Shown: positions 1 through 9,678, numbered from the stretch's first letter. The stretch: 64,000 nucleotides of DNA from Anabaena subtropica FACHB-260 (GCF_014697105.1 NZ_JACJRF010000002.1:170056-234055); one strand, 5' to 3'. Numbers and translations are program-made. Notes: a model not told the origin generated them from the sequence alone.

Positions 1-16
1 ATTAATTAAGTGATAA

Positions 17-142
17 TTAATCCTGAGAATGATTCTGAGGAAACAAGCAGGCGATCGCCGCCCAACCAGATACAGTGAGTAAACTAACCAAAAATGTAGC
101 CATAACAAAAGCCAACATACCAACCATCCGCAAAGTCTCCAT
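17..142 (-). CDS. possible 41-residue single-pass membrane protein
   Basis: A short open frame runs from an ATG at 142 to a TAA at 17. It begins METLRMVG and then has one hydrophobic stretch (about residues 7-33, rich in L, V, A, F) followed by a short polar tail, FPQNHSQD. The shape fits the tiny one-helix proteins common in cyanobacterial thylakoids, but it matches no photosystem or cytochrome b6f subunit that I can recall. No clear ribosome binding site is visible. It lies downstream of surE on the same strand. It could be chance coding; membrane-like composition is the only support. Confidence 0.4.
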   Translation of the reverse strand: METLRMVGMLAFVMATFLVSLLTVSGWAAIACLFPQNHSQD

Positions 143-264
143 AATGAAGATGTAGGCTGTATATTTTTAACCTAGCAGTTGGATATGACGGAGACGCAAA
201 CAGATTGTGACGATTATTTGTACCCTTGATTTTTTTCGTTTTATACGTAAGTTATAGTGTAAAA

Positions 265-945
265 TCATACTCTTAATTGCGTGACAGCAATGTTGCCTGC
301 AAAACAGACATCGACATCACTCCCTGGAGTACGTTCACGCTTGCCGTATTCACCCACATAATAAAAATCGTCGCCATCAATGCGATAGTTGACTGGTAAA
401 GGTTTGGTACAAGGCTGACAAAATACTAACTCTGGTTTGGGTTCTCCTGGTTGTAAATGCGGTAAGTTCACATTCCAAAAGTATCCTGGCTCTAGAGGAC
501 GGTGGAGTAACTCAGCTAAAACTTCAGCCGTCAAGTTAGCAGCTAGTTCCCAGTCAAAATTTAGCTTGGCTTTACGATAGTGAGAAATAGCAATTCCTGC
601 AATACCGTGCATGGCTGCTTCTCGGACAGCCGCAACGGTTCCAGAAATATAAGCATCAACCCCCAAGTTACCCCCAGCATTAATCCCCGACAAGACAAAC
701 TTGACATCTTGTGATATTTGTGTTATCGCAATCCTGACACAATCTGCGGGAGTACCAGCGATCGCATATTCAGTCTGAGAACGTCTTTGGAGGTTAATCG
801 GGTGAGTGGTAGTAACTTGATGACCACAACCTGATTGGTGGTCTTTAGGAGCAGCAACGATAAAGTTTTTGCTACTGATAGCTTGAGCTAAAGCTTTGAT
901 GCCAGGTGCATCAATACCGTCATCGTTAGTTAAGATTATGGTCAT
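265..945 (-). CDS. surE: 5'/3'-nucleotidase SurE
   Basis: SurE is a metal-dependent survival phosphatase that removes phosphate from nucleoside 5'- or 3'-monophosphates. The 226-residue product starts MTIILTNDDG, where the paired Asp (residues 8-9) are the family's metal ligands. It also has the PKDHQSG segment, the GTPADCV motif and the SGINAGGNLG loop with the conserved Asn. The length is normal for bacterial SurE (about 220-260). The gene stands alone, 47 bp downstream of the M48-like gene on the same strand, so cotranscription is possible. No odd features. Confidence 0.95.
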   Translation of the reverse strand: MTIILTNDDGIDAPGIKALAQAISSKNFIVAAPKDHQSGCGHQVTTTHPINLQRRSQTEYAIAGTPADCVRIAITQISQDVKFVLSGINAGGNLGVDAYISGTVAAVREAAMHGIAGIAISHYRKAKLNFDWELAANLTAEVLAELLHRPLEPGYFWNVNLPHLQPGEPKPELVFCQPCTKPLPVNYRIDGDDFYYVGEYGKRERTPGSDVDVCFAGNIAVTQLRV

Positions 946-992
946 AGTAATTTGTAGTTCGTAATTCGCAGCCTCTACCTTCTCCTCAAAAC

Positions 993-1907
993 CTAACTTT
1001 GATCAGAGGGATTCCAAGCAGTCAGAAAATTCCAGTCCTCATCGTTTTCATGGGTGTCGACTTGCTCATTAGTGGGGTTTTTTCCCTGAATCAAATTGTC
1101 ATAATTGCCAGAATCAACCCACTTTAAAAGTTCAGATGCTCGCATCACATTCCAGGGTAGACGATGTTCCATGAAGCTAAAAGCCTTGGTGAATTTATCT
1201 AAAGCATCCAAATTTTGCATATCAAAAGAACGAGCTTGCAGGACAAAATCGTTGATTGTGTCCTCATTCAAGTATTCACTCGGTAAGCCCCCTAATTTCA
1301 TCAAGGCAGTAGTAGCAATATTTGCATCCTGACAAGCTAATAGACCGGCGCGATCGCCAGTAAATTTTGCCATAATTATCCAGTTGTATAATGCAATTTC
1401 TATACCGTTAATCGCCAGTCCACCTATACCCAGAGTCGTGTTGCTGATCAAGTTCTTCAACGCCGGCATAACATGAGCTATTTGTTGATAAGCCAAATAC
1501 TTACCTTTAATTCGCGCGACTTCATACCCAAAAACAAACAATAATTCTTCACCAGATAGCCATTCCATCCCTTCCAAATTGATCCCAATTAATGGGTTCT
1601 CTACCCCTATTACATAAGATTGAATATATCCCGTACCACGAAACAGATATAGTTCTGGGAGAGGAGCAACATCTAAAATCGTACAAGCTTCAACAAAAGG
1701 TTCATAAAGTTGTGGAAAATTACGTTGTGTAACTTTAAACTCACTACCAAGTGTTTGCAACCGTAGCAATTTATCGATGCCGTATTCATTAACTTTTTTG
1801 AGCAACAGGGGTAGTACTGGAGTGCGTTCTAAAGACACCAATGCTTTGTGGTCAAATGGATGCTCATAAACTTCTGTTTTTAGCCCTGGGAATTGTTTTC
1901 TTGCCAT
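993..1907 (-). CDS. M48-like protein without zinc ligands (pseudo-peptidase)
   Basis: The 304-residue product resembles the M48 peptidase encoded at 50864-51826 over most of its length: an N-terminal HPFDHKAL segment (compare RHPLDQQAE), then YVIGVENPLIGIN (compare YALGQENPYIVIN), the helix that should hold the zinc motif, and a DRAGLL segment. The catalytic motif HELGH is here YEVAR (residues 128-132), and the Glu ligand of AELTAD is replaced by Lys (AKFTGD, Lys181), so all three zinc ligands are gone. The frame is intact and the fold-determining parts are kept. Inference: a conserved non-catalytic paralogue, perhaps with a binding or regulatory role. It is not secreted by any visible signal. 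Confidence 0.8.
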   Translation of the reverse strand: MARKQFPGLKTEVYEHPFDHKALVSLERTPVLPLLLKKVNEYGIDKLLRLQTLGSEFKVTQRNFPQLYEPFVEACTILDVAPLPELYLFRGTGYIQSYVIGVENPLIGINLEGMEWLSGEELLFVFGYEVARIKGKYLAYQQIAHVMPALKNLISNTTLGIGGLAINGIEIALYNWIIMAKFTGDRAGLLACQDANIATTALMKLGGLPSEYLNEDTINDFVLQARSFDMQNLDALDKFTKAFSFMEHRLPWNVMRASELLKWVDSGNYDNLIQGKNPTNEQVDTHENDEDWNFLTAWNPSDQS

Positions 1908-2104
1908 CGATATTTTGCAACCTACTACGGAGAGATTTATGTAGATGACACTAGAATATATTCAATCACTCAACTTCCAAAAATACTGATTAGTTTGATA
2001 AATGTGTGAACCTGATGATTTTGACCTTAGTTGTGTAGTATTTTTGGTGCTAGTTGATCTTATGAAATTATCCAATGACACATACCCTCAACCAAGTTTT
2101 TAGG

Positions 2105-2812
2105 ATGAGAAAGCTCCTCATCCAGATGATTTTACCTTTATTGGCGGTAATTCTGGCTTCTTCCCTATTTACTGCCCCTGCACTAGCTACAGGAGTATAT
2201 CAAGTACCCAACCTAACAGCAGGCGATTCTACCTGGGTGATAGATCAGGGCGATGTAATCAGCCGGATTAATGAAGGTACAATTAGTAGCAGTTTCGAGG
2301 ACTTGGCAAAACAAACGGGTAACGAAGTGAGATTCGTCACTATCCGTCGCCTAGACTATGGAGAAACACCAGAAAGTTTTGCTCAAGCCCTACTGGAAAA
2401 ATGGTTTCCTAGCAAAGAAGCCCAAGCAAACCAAATTTTGTTAGTACTGGATACAGTTACTAACGGTACTGCCATTATTACTGGAGAGCAAGTCAAGCCT
2501 TTGCTCACAGATGCCATTGCCAAAAGCGTGGCTGAGGAAACATTAGCTGCACCCTTACGAGATGGTAATAAATATAATCAGGCATTTTTAGATGCTAGCG
2601 ATCGCCTAGTTACTGTTCTCTCCGGTCAGCCTGATCCCGGCCCACCACAAATTGTTGACAATGTGCAAGTAGAAGGCACATTCAAAAAAGCAGAAGAAAC
2701 CGATAAAGGTAACGCCACTGCTTGGGTAGTAGGACTCTTAATTGCCGCTACTGTCATCCCTATGGCAACTTACTACATTTATTTAGCGGTTCAACCATCA
2801 TCTGAGGGTTAG
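2105..2812 (+). CDS. psb32: TPM-domain thylakoid protein, Psb32-like
   Basis: Psb32 is a thylakoid protein linked to protection and repair of photosystem II. The 235-residue product has a signal-like N-terminus (MRKLLIQMILPL, then a hydrophobic run ending near ATG at the mature start), a TPM (DUF477) domain at about residues 45-180 with the RRLDYGETPESFA and NQILLVLDT segments typical of the family, a short linker, and a C-terminal transmembrane helix (AWVVGLLIAATVIPMATYYI). This gives a lumenal domain anchored at the C-terminus. An in-frame ATG 30 bp upstream (2075) exists; I chose 2105 because it puts the basic signal-peptide start first. The Psb32 name rests on domain layout in a cyanobacterium. 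Confidence 0.8.
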   Translation: MRKLLIQMILPLLAVILASSLFTAPALATGVYQVPNLTAGDSTWVIDQGDVISRINEGTISSSFEDLAKQTGNEVRFVTIRRLDYGETPESFAQALLEKWFPSKEAQANQILLVLDTVTNGTAIITGEQVKPLLTDAIAKSVAEETLAAPLRDGNKYNQAFLDASDRLVTVLSGQPDPGPPQIVDNVQVEGTFKKAEETDKGNATAWVVGLLIAATVIPMATYYIYLAVQPSSEG

Positions 2813-2880
2813 GTTTAGGAGGTAGAAAGAGGAGCAGAGAGGAGAAATTTCCCTTTTCCCCCTGCCCTCTGCCCCTCTGA

Positions 2881-3264
2881 TTAGTCCTGCACGTACTCTT
2901 GTCCTGTGACTAAAGCGACTTCAGCACGAACAAATTCACGACCTAAATAGGCAGCATGATCCAACTGAGTTACAGGACAGGAATGAGTTTCTTCAAAAAT
3001 TTTCACACACAGTTCTTTTGCTGTTCTTCCACTGAAAACAGTTGTGTGAGTTCTTTCAACTTTACCCCTAGCCGGAATTACTTTTCCTGTTTCTGGATCT
3101 ACAGCTAAACCACGTTCGTCAATTACATTTGTAAAATGCTTGGCATAAATTAAGCCGGAGGTTCTATCTAAGTAGATAATAAAATATCCGTTAGGGTCAA
3201 GGTCAATATGGCGCTGAGAAATTTTGTTATCAATGGCAGCTAAATCTTCAACTATCAAATCCAT
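2881..3264 (-). CDS. DUF4346 family protein
   Basis: A 127-residue soluble protein. It has the pattern I associate with the DUF4346 family of cyanobacteria: an N-terminal HIDLDPNGYFIIYLDR segment, a central region with DPETGKVIPARG, and a C-terminal THSCPVTQLDHAAYLGREF stretch with a conserved Cys and His. Molecular function is unknown. It is convergent with the psb32-like gene, with 68 bp between them, and has no membrane segment. Start is the ATG at 3264. Family assignment is from memory of the motif order. Confidence 0.7.
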   Translation of the reverse strand: MDLIVEDLAAIDNKISQRHIDLDPNGYFIIYLDRTSGLIYAKHFTNVIDERGLAVDPETGKVIPARGKVERTHTTVFSGRTAKELCVKIFEETHSCPVTQLDHAAYLGREFVRAEVALVTGQEYVQD

Positions 3265-3448
3265 AAGCTTTAAAAACTAAATTTCTTTATTCAGGGATTT
3301 TATATTCTATATCAAGTGTAATCTTTATTGAACAACCATAAAAATCCATTTATTTATGAATGTAAATGTAAACAAGTGGGGTTTAGTAACTACTATGGGA
3401 ATACCTGCGGGTAGACTTGCACAGATCGAGGAAAGCAAGCTGCAAAAT

Positions 3449-5047
3449 TCAACTTAATTGCGCTACCACTTGATTTTCTAACAAAATGTTATTAGTTAAT
3501 AAATCCTCGACTGTGATGCGTAAAAAGCGTTGTTCATCAACTTGAAATAAAATTTTAATGCGATCGCTCCCTGGAAATCCTGGTGGTGTGAGTTGGGCTA
3601 TGGTTCTCGCACCTTCTTTGTCGTTTAGGGGCTTGACGCTAGTAACACCATTATCCAGGCGGCGGGTAATCAAGCGATCGCCATCAAAGTAAACTTCTGT
3701 ACCGCCTGTTTCTGCACCTAATTCTCCTAATATTAATTCAATGCTTGGTTGATTCTCCAAGGAAGCACCTAAGACTAATTCTACTGGCTGGCTCATGGGG
3801 TAGCCTTGCCCATCCTTAATAATGGGATGCCAACTGTGGCGTTGGTTACGGCGATCCCAATAGCGCACACCATAACTATGATAGAGAAAATCTTTGATTT
3901 CTACGCCCTGGGATAGTTGCAATGCACCTTGAGCGATCGCCTCAAAGGGTTTTTCGCAACGTATTTTTTCTGGCTGAAAATATTGCTTCACCCATGTCTG
4001 CACTGCGGGTAGTTGCACCGTTCCACCAACCAATAAAACGGCATTAATATCTGTGAGTTCAATTCCTTGGCGGCGTGCTTGCTGCAATAAATTAGCTATT
4101 GCATCATCTAACTGCTCAAAAAAGCCGTGTTCTTTGAGGATGCTTTCTAGTGTGTCACGGTTTAATTCCAATTCGTAGCTTTCAAAGTTTTCATCATCAA
4201 AATAAACTTCACTGGCTTGGTTTTGACTGGATAGTTGAATTTTTACCCGTTCCGCTAGTCTTGTTGTCAAAGAATTTACCGCTAGTCCTTGAGTTTTGGC
4301 AAAGTAATCAACTAACCAATTATCAATGTCTGTACCCCCTAAATTCTGCCCAGCTTTTGCTAATACACGGGCAGTTTTGGTTTTTTGTTTGGAATCTTCG
4401 GCTAAGGATTTATTACCCCATTTGAGTAAAAATCCTACAGGTTTGGTGTTTGTTTGGGCGCTTTTATTTAATTGAACGAGGGATAAATCTAATGTCCCAC
4501 CACCAAAATCAACTACTAACAAAATTTCTTGGTCTGCTAAACCATAACCCAAGGCGGCGGCTGTGGGTTCGTCTAACATCCGCACTTGTTCCACAGGGAG
4601 AGCTTGGCAGACTTTACCTAACCAATGGCGGTAAATTTCAAAGCTATCCACAGGTACGGTTAATACTAGAGAGTCTAAGCCACCTTCTAGGGGTGCGAGT
4701 TGTTGAATGACTTCGGTGAGGAACCATTGTCCTACTTGTTCAAAGGTGACAACTTGTCCGTCTAGTTCTGGTAGGAAGCCTTGGATATCTGCCCCAATTC
4801 CCCTTTTGAAGCTACGGAAGAATCGGGTATCACCTTTGAGATCAAGACCGCGATCGCGTACTTGTTGCCCTAATAAAATTTTAGCTTGGTTGGCATCTTC
4901 TACATAAACCAAGCTGGGAATAAGTGGGGGATTGAGGCTTTGTTGGATGGATAAGCCTGGTAAGGTGAGGGTTTGGGGCTGTTGGGTGACTGGGTTCCAA
5001 CGAGCAATTACTGTGTTACTTGTACCAAAGTCAATCGCGATCGCCAT
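3449..5047 (-). CDS. Hsp70-family ATPase (DnaK-like, short)
   Basis: The 532-residue product has the actin/Hsp70 ATPase signatures: DFGTSNT (residues 6-12, phosphate 1), DEPTAAALGYG (159-169, connect 1), DFGGGTLDL (180-188, phosphate 2) and LLVGGTVQLPAVQ (adenosine site). After the ATPase domain comes a short beta-rich region of about 130 residues instead of the full DnaK substrate-binding domain with lid and EEVD-like tail. It therefore belongs to the shorter DnaK-like group and probably does not replace the canonical chaperone. It follows uvsE on the same strand, 59 bp downstream of it. Substrate unknown. Confidence 0.9.
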   Translation of the reverse strand: MAIAIDFGTSNTVIARWNPVTQQPQTLTLPGLSIQQSLNPPLIPSLVYVEDANQAKILLGQQVRDRGLDLKGDTRFFRSFKRGIGADIQGFLPELDGQVVTFEQVGQWFLTEVIQQLAPLEGGLDSLVLTVPVDSFEIYRHWLGKVCQALPVEQVRMLDEPTAAALGYGLADQEILLVVDFGGGTLDLSLVQLNKSAQTNTKPVGFLLKWGNKSLAEDSKQKTKTARVLAKAGQNLGGTDIDNWLVDYFAKTQGLAVNSLTTRLAERVKIQLSSQNQASEVYFDDENFESYELELNRDTLESILKEHGFFEQLDDAIANLLQQARRQGIELTDINAVLLVGGTVQLPAVQTWVKQYFQPEKIRCEKPFEAIAQGALQLSQGVEIKDFLYHSYGVRYWDRRNQRHSWHPIIKDGQGYPMSQPVELVLGASLENQPSIELILGELGAETGGTEVYFDGDRLITRRLDNGVTSVKPLNDKEGARTIAQLTPPGFPGSDRIKILFQVDEQRFLRITVEDLLTNNILLENQVVAQLS

Positions 5048-5106
5048 ATTCTTTTATTATGTTCGCGCAAAGGCGCAAAGTCACAAAGTGCTTTTCTATC
5101 AAAGAA

Positions 5107-6075
5107 CTATTGTCCCATAAGCCACCATGACCGCAAATGGGCGATCGCTACTTCTTTTTGTTTCGCTTCGACTTCTATCCACGGAGCTTGTCGATAGATG
5201 TTGGGCATATCGGTGATGAGGTTGCTGTGTTTTCGATCCTTGAATGCTTGTTCGCCATTGGAAATATGGACTAGTTGCCATGCTGGGTTTGTCCAGGTTT
5301 CTCTGGAGGCGTAAAACATGACGGCGACGCTGGGATGATCGTAGCTATCTAGGTTTTCATGGCAAATATGATGATGGGCATCGAATACCATTGGGATCTG
5401 AGCTTGTTGGCACACGTCGAATATTTCTTCGGCGCTGTAGGCGTATTCGTCGTTTTCTAAAGTCAAACGGTTTTTGATGTTTTCTGGCAGTTTGGAGATG
5501 ACTTTGACTAGTTGTTCACTACGTTGGGATTTACCGCCGTGAATATTCATCAATGACCAAGGGGAACGGGGTAGACCGAGTAAGTCGAAAGTACGGGCGT
5601 GTCGTTCTAATATTTTGATACTAGTTTGTACGATTTCAGGAGAGTCGGAACTGAGGACTACATATTGATCTGGGTGTAGTACCATTCTGATATTGAGAGC
5701 TTGCGATCGCTCACCAATCTTACCTAAATCAGTGCTGATTTCCTCTAATATATTGGTTCCTATTTGGTCTTCCATATCGCTGAGGGGAAATAAGGCTGAG
5801 GAAATGCGATACAGGCGAAGATTATTTTCCTGACACAATGTTAGGGCATCATGTAATCGCTGCAAGTTATGCAGATATATTTCTCGTAAGCTGCTTTCAC
5901 GTTCAGCTAGAGAAAGTTTTAAATAACGTGTGCGCGTCATCGTCCGAAAGCGCACTTGTTTATCAAATGTGATGCAAACCAGTCCTAACTCTGGTTGAGC
6001 GTTTTTTTGTAACTGCGCTATCTGAGGCAGGTTGTTTAACTGGGTTGCAGCCATTGAATTATCTATTGTTACCAC
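5107..6075 (-). CDS. uvsE: UV damage endonuclease UvsE (UVDE)
   Basis: UvsE nicks DNA 5' of cyclobutane dimers, 6-4 photoproducts and some abasic sites, starting an excision route independent of UvrABC. The 322-residue product has the UVDE TIM-barrel signatures: ELGLVCITF near the N-terminus, YRISSALFPL, RMVLHPDQYVVLSS, NIHGGK, LTLENDEYAYS and MVFDAHHHICH, which carry the His/Asp/Glu metal ligands. Length matches bacterial UVDE (about 300). Met8 is an alternative start. A dedicated UV repair enzyme fits a sunlit phototroph. A 387-bp gap precedes it. Confidence 0.93.
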   Translation of the reverse strand: MVTIDNSMAATQLNNLPQIAQLQKNAQPELGLVCITFDKQVRFRTMTRTRYLKLSLAERESSLREIYLHNLQRLHDALTLCQENNLRLYRISSALFPLSDMEDQIGTNILEEISTDLGKIGERSQALNIRMVLHPDQYVVLSSDSPEIVQTSIKILERHARTFDLLGLPRSPWSLMNIHGGKSQRSEQLVKVISKLPENIKNRLTLENDEYAYSAEEIFDVCQQAQIPMVFDAHHHICHENLDSYDHPSVAVMFYASRETWTNPAWQLVHISNGEQAFKDRKHSNLITDMPNIYRQAPWIEVEAKQKEVAIAHLRSWWLMGQ

Positions 6076-6462
6076 TGTTTTATTAAACTTATTTTTCTAG
6101 ATGTGTGGGCAGTATCTAAAGCCTCAGGTTGGAGAGGCTATGAGATATAAATTTTGTCCCAGCAGAGGCAAAACATCTAGCTGTGGATAGAAAGCATTTC
6201 TATACAAATCAGTTTTTAACTAGTCGGATATATTTTTTTGATAAACCAGCAAGATTCACAAGTTGTAAAACCTCAGCCCGACAGGCGATTCATCACCACA
6301 GAACCAAAGAGTGAATGTCAAGATAATTAGATGTACCTTTCGGTGGCGCTGTCAAGTTTGTGAAATATTTATTAATATAAATGTATCACCCGAACTCAGA
6401 AATCCACACAGTAAGTATTTTGTCAACAGTCACGAACTTTAATAGCAACAGAATAGAAAATT
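6076..6462. other. intergenic region, no gene seen
   Basis: AT-rich gap between the divergent uvsE gene (minus) and the small membrane-protein gene at 6463 (plus), so it should contain both promoters. I see no open frame of note, no RNA gene and no clear palindrome. Confidence 0.5.
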
Positions 6463-6681
6463 ATGAAAGACCAACCACAGTCAGACTCTAAAGAATTTGT
6501 AGGCAATCTCAAGAATGGGATATGGCTATTTGGCCTCTCTTCTTGGGTATTTGGTATTACTGACCGCAGCATTGCTTCCTTTGCCGATGGCTATCTATCT
6601 GCATTGGATTTAACGCAACTATTTACAGCAGCTACATTCTTTGTAGCTTGGCTATTTTTGAAGCCAACTTCTAGAGTTTAA
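6463..6681 (+). CDS. small two-helix membrane protein, function unknown
   Basis: A 72-residue product with a polar N-terminus (MKDQPQSDSKEF), then a moderately hydrophobic stretch (NGIWLFGLSSWVFGI) and a clear C-terminal transmembrane segment (FTAATFFVAWLFLKPT). I do not recognise the family. The codon use looks like ordinary coding sequence and the frame is clean. It is followed by a broken fragment (6714-6867) and a terminator-like hairpin. Confidence 0.55.
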   Translation: MKDQPQSDSKEFVGNLKNGIWLFGLSSWVFGITDRSIASFADGYLSALDLTQLFTAATFFVAWLFLKPTSRV

Positions 6682-6713
6682 TTAAGTGGAAGTGCTTCAC
6701 AGGTAGAACTTTT

Positions 6714-6867
6714 ATGAAAACGGGAGTGCGCTTAGAGTACGGCGATTATATTCGCAAAGTCGGGGTAGTTCTGGAATTTTCAGAATTACCCTAACTTTTT
6801 AGCGATTCTACAAAATCCATTAGCAGAAAAACTTTTATCTTTGGGTATAGATCCTGATAATTTTTGA
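6714..6867 (+). pseudogene. gene fragment with frame change
   Basis: An ATG at 6714 opens a 26-codon frame (MKTGVRLEYGDYIRK...) ending in TAA at 6792. The next frame over continues with coding-like sequence (LAILQNPLAEKLLSLGIDPD) to a TGA at 6865. The two halves look like one short gene broken by a frameshift, or the remains of a larger one. I cannot name the family. Confidence 0.35.
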
Positions 6868-6873
6868 TATAAA

Positions 6874-6908
6874 AAAGGGAGTAATTTTCATGATAAATTA
6901 CTCCCTTT
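6874..6908. terminator. bidirectional hairpin terminator
   Basis: A perfect 14-bp inverted repeat: aaagggagtaattt at 6874-6887 and its complement at 6895-6908, with a 7-base loop. A-runs and T-runs flank the stem on both sides. It lies between the plus-strand genes ending at 6681/6867 and ftsH coming from the right, so it can end transcripts from both sides. Confidence 0.75.
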
Positions 6909-6918
6909 AAATTTATGC

Positions 6919-6948
6919 TTTTTATAAGCATTTTAGTACTTATAAAAA
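6919..6948 (-). terminator. hairpin directly after ftsH
   Basis: Inverted repeat of 10 bp, tttttataag (6919-6928) and cttataaaaa (6939-6948), only 9 bp beyond the ftsH stop. The stem is AT-rich and weak alone; together with the stronger hairpin at 6874-6908 it probably forms the ftsH 3' end. Confidence 0.45.
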
Positions 6949-6957
6949 CCCGTAAAA

Positions 6958-8799
6958 CTAGGCAAAAGCAGCAGTTGTCACGTCGTTATTAACAAGAATT
7001 TCTTGCAATTCATCGGCATCTACAGTTTCTTTATCAACGAGCATTTGCGCGATTTGGTCGAGGATGTGACGGTTATTTACCAACACTTCCTTGGCGCGGG
7101 TGTAGGCTGTTTCTACTAGTTTGTGGACTTCTTCATCAATAGCAGCAGCTGTCTCTTCCGAGAAATCGCGCTCTGACATGATGTCACGACCGAGGAACAT
7201 ATTGCCTTGTTGACGACCGAGGGCGACAGGGCCGAGTTTATCACTCATACCAAATCGAGTAATCATTTGACGCGCCACACGAGCTACTTGTTGTAAGTCG
7301 TTGGAAGCACCTGTTGTTACTTCTTCTTCACCAAAGATGATTTCTTCAGCAATCCGACCACCCAAAGCTACAGCCATCTGATTTTCCAGATAAGCGCGGC
7401 TATATAAGCCAGTATCCATGCGGTCTTCACTGGGGGTGAACCAAGTCAAACCACCTGCTCGTCCGCGAGGAATAATGCTGATTTTTTGTACTGGGTCATA
7501 GTCGGGCATCAATGCACCAACTAAGGCGTGACCAGCTTCGTGATAAGCTACTAAAACTTTGCGTTTTTCGCTCATTACTCGGTCTTTCTTCTCTGGCCCA
7601 GCCAACACGCGGTCAATTGCGTCGTTGATTTCGTCCATCGAAATTTCAGTCAAGTTACGCCGTGCTGCTAGGATTGCGGCTTCGTTTAGCAGGTTAGATA
7701 AATCTGCACCGGTAAAGCCAGGGGTACGACGAGCGATTTTATCTAAGTCCACATCCTTGGCCAAGGTTTTACCACGGGCGTGAACTTTGAGAATTTCACT
7801 ACGTCCTGCGTAGTCGGGACGGTCAACGACGACTTGACGGTCAAAACGACCAGGACGCAACAAAGCTGCATCAAGTACATCGGGACGGTTGGTAGCGGCA
7901 ATAATAATGATGCCGGTGTTACCTTCAAAACCATCCATTTCGGTGAGTAACTGGTTGAGGGTTTGTTCCCGTTCATCGTTACCACCACCTAAACCTGCAC
8001 CCCGTTGACGACCTACAGCGTCAATTTCATCGATGAAGACGATACAGGGAGCATTGGTTTTAGCTTGTTCAAATAAATCGCGGACGCGGGAAGCACCCAC
8101 ACCGACGAACATTTCCACAAACTCAGACCCGGAGATGGAGAAGAAAGGTACGCCAGCTTCCCCTGCTACTGCACGGGCTAGAAGGGTTTTACCTGTACCT
8201 GGAGGGCCTACTAACAATACACCTTTAGGAATTTTTGCACCGACGGCGGTAAAGCGATCGGCATTTTTGAGGAAGTCTACAACTTCGTTTAGTTCTAATT
8301 TGGCTTGGTCAATCCCAGCAACATCACCAAAAGTTACTTGGGTTTGTGGTTCCATCTGCACTCTGGCTTTGGATTTACCAAAGTTCATAGCTTGGCTACC
8401 AGGGCCACTTTGAGCGCGACGGAGTAAGAAGAATAAGCCTACCAGAAGCAATACGGGGAAAAATAAGCTGCTTAGTGCCTTAAACCAAAATCCCTCGTCG
8501 GTTTGGGGCAGAACAGTAATATCAACGCCTCTTGCAGTCAGAGTATTAATTAGTTCAGGATCGTTGACTAAAGTAACAAGTTTTTTACTAGGGTCATATT
8601 TGGGTGTAACCAAGGCTGTAGAACGGTCTGCACTCAAGCTGACTCTTTCTACTCTGCCTTTTTCAACTTCTTGAATAAACTGGCTATAGCGCCATGATTC
8701 CCGATTTTGGGGTTGCTTATCAAAAAAAGCTGTGCCAAGCGCAATTACAACAATAAATAGCAGCGCGTACAGCCCCGCATTTCTCCATCTTTTATTCAC
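6958..8799 (-). CDS. ftsH: ATP-dependent zinc metalloprotease FtsH
   Basis: FtsH is a membrane AAA+ protease; in cyanobacteria hetero-hexamers degrade damaged photosystem II D1 protein and regulators. The 613-residue product shows an N-terminal transmembrane helix (about 8-25), a lumenal/periplasmic domain, a second helix (about 111-127), Walker A GPPGTGKT (198-205), Walker B IVFIDEID (253-260), the second region of homology ending in RPGRFDRQV, and the zinc motif HEAGH (420-424). Length is standard. The start is GTG at 8799, preceded by a GGGAGGA ribosome site. Which of the several cyanobacterial FtsH paralogues this is cannot be decided here. Confidence 0.97.
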   Translation of the reverse strand: MNKRWRNAGLYALLFIVVIALGTAFFDKQPQNRESWRYSQFIQEVEKGRVERVSLSADRSTALVTPKYDPSKKLVTLVNDPELINTLTARGVDITVLPQTDEGFWFKALSSLFFPVLLLVGLFFLLRRAQSGPGSQAMNFGKSKARVQMEPQTQVTFGDVAGIDQAKLELNEVVDFLKNADRFTAVGAKIPKGVLLVGPPGTGKTLLARAVAGEAGVPFFSISGSEFVEMFVGVGASRVRDLFEQAKTNAPCIVFIDEIDAVGRQRGAGLGGGNDEREQTLNQLLTEMDGFEGNTGIIIIAATNRPDVLDAALLRPGRFDRQVVVDRPDYAGRSEILKVHARGKTLAKDVDLDKIARRTPGFTGADLSNLLNEAAILAARRNLTEISMDEINDAIDRVLAGPEKKDRVMSEKRKVLVAYHEAGHALVGALMPDYDPVQKISIIPRGRAGGLTWFTPSEDRMDTGLYSRAYLENQMAVALGGRIAEEIIFGEEEVTTGASNDLQQVARVARQMITRFGMSDKLGPVALGRQQGNMFLGRDIMSERDFSEETAAAIDEEVHKLVETAYTRAKEVLVNNRHILDQIAQMLVDKETVDADELQEILVNNDVTTAAFA

Positions 8800-8886
8800 C
8801 GAGGTTTATCCTCCCGTATTTTTGTGCGTAGGGCATTATTAGAATTATGTTAACTTATCTTAACGTATACCAAAATGATACATCTG

Positions 8887-9678
8887 TCATGCTAAGAATA
8901 GTTCCCTGAGTTCCTGTAAACGTGGATGGTAGGAATCATATTGTAACGATTCTCTAGGCTGGTAAACGGTATGTATGGGAATAACTTCCACCACACTATT
9001 AGTGTAGGCGATCGCTTCAAAGCCGTTGACTAACTCAGGTGTCCAAGGTTCCTCCCGCACCTTCTGTTGATGAATTTGCAGCCAGTCAATTAACTGCTGT
9101 CGCCCAATTCCTGGTAAGATGCCATCTGTTAAAGGTGGTGTCCACCAACTCCCATTTTGCCACCCCCAAAGGTTTCCTGTGGTGGTTTCTAGCCAATTTC
9201 CGACGGTATTCACGAAAATAGCTTCTTGGGCATTCATCTTTGTAGCGTTAGTTTTTGCCATCCACGCACTCAGGTAGTTACCAGTTTTATGAGAAGGCAA
9301 ACTTCGAGATATTTCTGGTTCGGCAATGGTACAAGCTACACCCTGTTTTTGAAGTTCTAATAAATTTTGGGGTAAATACCTACCAATTATCCACTCCCTA
9401 CCATCAGGAAAGATGGTGATTCTGAGAACGGGGAATTGGGCCAAGAGTAATTCTGCACCTCGGCGGACAAGGTTCCAGTCTGGTTGTTCCCAGGCGAAAG
9501 CTTGGATGGAAGTGTGGAGGCGATCGCAGTGCGCCTGCCAATTTGTTAAACTACTATCTAGCGATTCACCATATATCCGCAGCGTTGTAAACACCGTTGC
9601 CCCATAGAGTAACCCTGGCTCATAGATATCTAATTCCAAAGTTTGCGACTCAATTAACTTACCGTTATACCAGAACAT
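8887..9678 (-). CDS. PLP-dependent class IV aminotransferase / aminodeoxychorismate lyase-like
   Basis: The 263-residue product is a fold-type IV pyridoxal-phosphate enzyme: N-terminal EPGLLYGATVFTTLR, the lysine that binds PLP in SHKTGNYLSA (Lys131), and the ETTTGNLW motif with Glu164. The family includes branched-chain aminotransferase, D-amino acid aminotransferase and 4-amino-4-deoxychorismate lyase (PabC). The short length and the HKTGNYL form favour the PabC-like group, which makes p-aminobenzoate for folate, but I cannot exclude a transaminase. It is 31 bp downstream of the gene at 9710-10495. Confidence 0.8.
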   Translation of the reverse strand: MFWYNGKLIESQTLELDIYEPGLLYGATVFTTLRIYGESLDSSLTNWQAHCDRLHTSIQAFAWEQPDWNLVRRGAELLLAQFPVLRITIFPDGREWIIGRYLPQNLLELQKQGVACTIAEPEISRSLPSHKTGNYLSAWMAKTNATKMNAQEAIFVNTVGNWLETTTGNLWGWQNGSWWTPPLTDGILPGIGRQQLIDWLQIHQQKVREEPWTPELVNGFEAIAYTNSVVEVIPIHTVYQPRESLQYDSYHPRLQELRELFLA

